64,000 nt of DNA from assembly GCA_963576785.1 (NCBI GenBank), contig OY756145.1:1116001-1180000 (forward strand). Direction: 5' to 3'. A program made the position numbers and the translations under genes. Below are positions 63,371 through 64,000 of this stretch, piece by piece. The stretch is from Chlorophyllum brunneum. Taxonomy: Eukaryota > Basidiomycota > Agaricomycetes > Agaricales > Agaricaceae. How positions within the stretch are numbered: the first letter of the stretch is position 1; the number at the start of each line of letters is the position of its first letter. A model generated the notes under the pieces. The model did no database searches, was not told where the DNA came from, and worked only from the letters and a program-made list of their open reading frames with translations.

Positions 63371-63719
63371 TGTGGAGGGGGATTTATTCTCAACCGTGGG
63401 AAGTACCAGTGCGCAAGGCGTGGTTGCTTAGCAATATTCCCAGGTGACACCGGATTAGGTTGTGTGGTCCTGTTTGGCATTGTTTGGTGCTGTCACAGGC
63501 TAGCGTGGGAGTTGTCACACCCAGCCACATAGCAAGTCACATAGTGACATCACACTGTCACGGTGTGACCCAGCTATGTGCATTGCCCAAGTCCAATATT
63601 GGCCAAAGGTGGTAGTGCCCTAATGCTGGGGCCTAACTTGGGAGGATTACCTAAGCCACTGCTGGAGATAGGGCATTATAAGAAGGGGAATGTCGTGATA
63701 ACAGTCCGACTCGGAGCAT

Positions 63720-63735
63720 GCTGAAAAAAGCCGCC
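63720..63735 (+). repeat. X motif in X2b
   Basis: GCTGAAAAAAGCCGCC, in the same context as 32753-32768. Confidence 0.85.
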
Positions 63736-64000
63736 GAGATAGGATACCCCTTCTGGTCCGCTTCGGCATAGTTCCGGTAGTTAGTAGACATAACCCAATC
63801 TCCAGATTGAGGATACTGACTAAGTTGGCTTAAAATAACCTCAGGACCAATCTGGTAGCAGTGTCTGCAAGGTGTAGATCTCAGACAGTTAAGCACAGGG
63901 ATCTGGGCTGTAAGGTATACCAAACCGGCTGCTGAGGAACGGGAAGCAACTCTGGGGTAGTACCTGGGTGAAGTTGTGGGCCATAGCAGGTGATGTACCA

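Larger units (their letters stand above)
63295..64000 (+). mobile_element. X2b: tRNA-headed X2 element, 3' end outside the window
   Basis: About 110 nt of tRNA-like sequence leads into 597 nt matching X2a (from 63404 = TACCAGTGCGCAAGG). No ORF. It includes the first X motif at 63720-63735. Tail and TSD are beyond the window, so whether LINE-A follows, as in chimera 3, is unknown. A tRNA-derived SINE with an unusually long body is the simplest reading. Confidence 0.7.

Noticed and set aside
63295..63385. A functional tRNA-Leu gene
   Set aside because: The acceptor arms do not pair, the T stem has mismatches, and the sequence runs straight into the X2 body.

Overview
This window reads as transposon-only DNA from a filamentous fungus, most likely an agaricomycete basidiomycete. 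That assignment rests on the kinds of element present, because no host gene is visible to name a species. Essentially every base belongs to a retroelement. The main ones are three families of long non-LTR retrotransposon (LINE) of Tad1/I type, which I label LINE-A, LINE-B and LINE-C. All three have the same plan: an ORF1 ending in zinc knuckles, then an ORF2 with an apurinic-type endonuclease (EEP), reverse transcriptase (RT), RNase H and a C-terminal Cys/His motif, then a 3' UTR and poly(A). The rest is a fragment of a Ty1/copia LTR element and a family of non-coding elements (X1, X2) with no recognisable protein.

The copies are nested and the nesting can be read from 14-15 bp target-site duplications (TSDs). 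On the left, old LINE-A copy A3 (22798-23505) carries the LINE-B fragment B3 (22452-22797). B3 carries B0 (1-197, 15995-16212, 21150-22451). B0 carries B1 (198-15994, minus) and B2 (16213-21149, minus). B1 carries A1 (321-5177, minus) and chimera 1 (9610-14006, plus). A3 also carries A4 (23506-25990 and 32217-32437), which carries chimera 2 (25991-32216, minus) and chimera 3 (from 32438, plus). The LINE-A part of chimera 3 (A6) carries B4 (34082-40599, minus), a full-length LINE-B with both ORFs open. A 200-N assembly gap lies at 43581-43780. To its right are a LINE-A 3' end (A7), a LINE-B 3' end (B5) and a copia LTR, primer site and gag (44308-45041), then old LINE-A copy A8 (45042-45652 and 61499-63294). 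A8 carries LINE-C copy C1 (45653-61498). C1 carries full-length LINE-A copy A9 (48083-55401, itself holding A10) and the truncated LINE-C copy C2 (58285-59977). At 63295 a tRNA-like sequence leads into a second X2 copy that runs off the end.

The most unusual system is the X-LINE chimera. Non-coding X elements always end at the same 3' point and are joined there, without a gap, to the 5' end of a truncated LINE-A. The three chimeras join LINE-A at three different places. Two of them are bounded by a perfect TSD and a LINE poly(A), so X and LINE were inserted as one unit. This matches the bipartite MINE (WEIRD + MGL) elements known from Magnaporthe, explained by a template jump during LINE reverse transcription. 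Here X appears in two related forms that share a duplicated 16-nt motif and other RNA-like structure.

Inner copies keep their CpG sites and open frames (A1 ORF2, B2 ORF2, both ORFs of B4). Outer hosts (A3, A8, B0, C1) are full of CpG to TpG/CpA changes, in-frame TGA codons and altered RT active sites. The locus therefore looks like a cytosine-methylated retroelement graveyard that still receives recent insertions.
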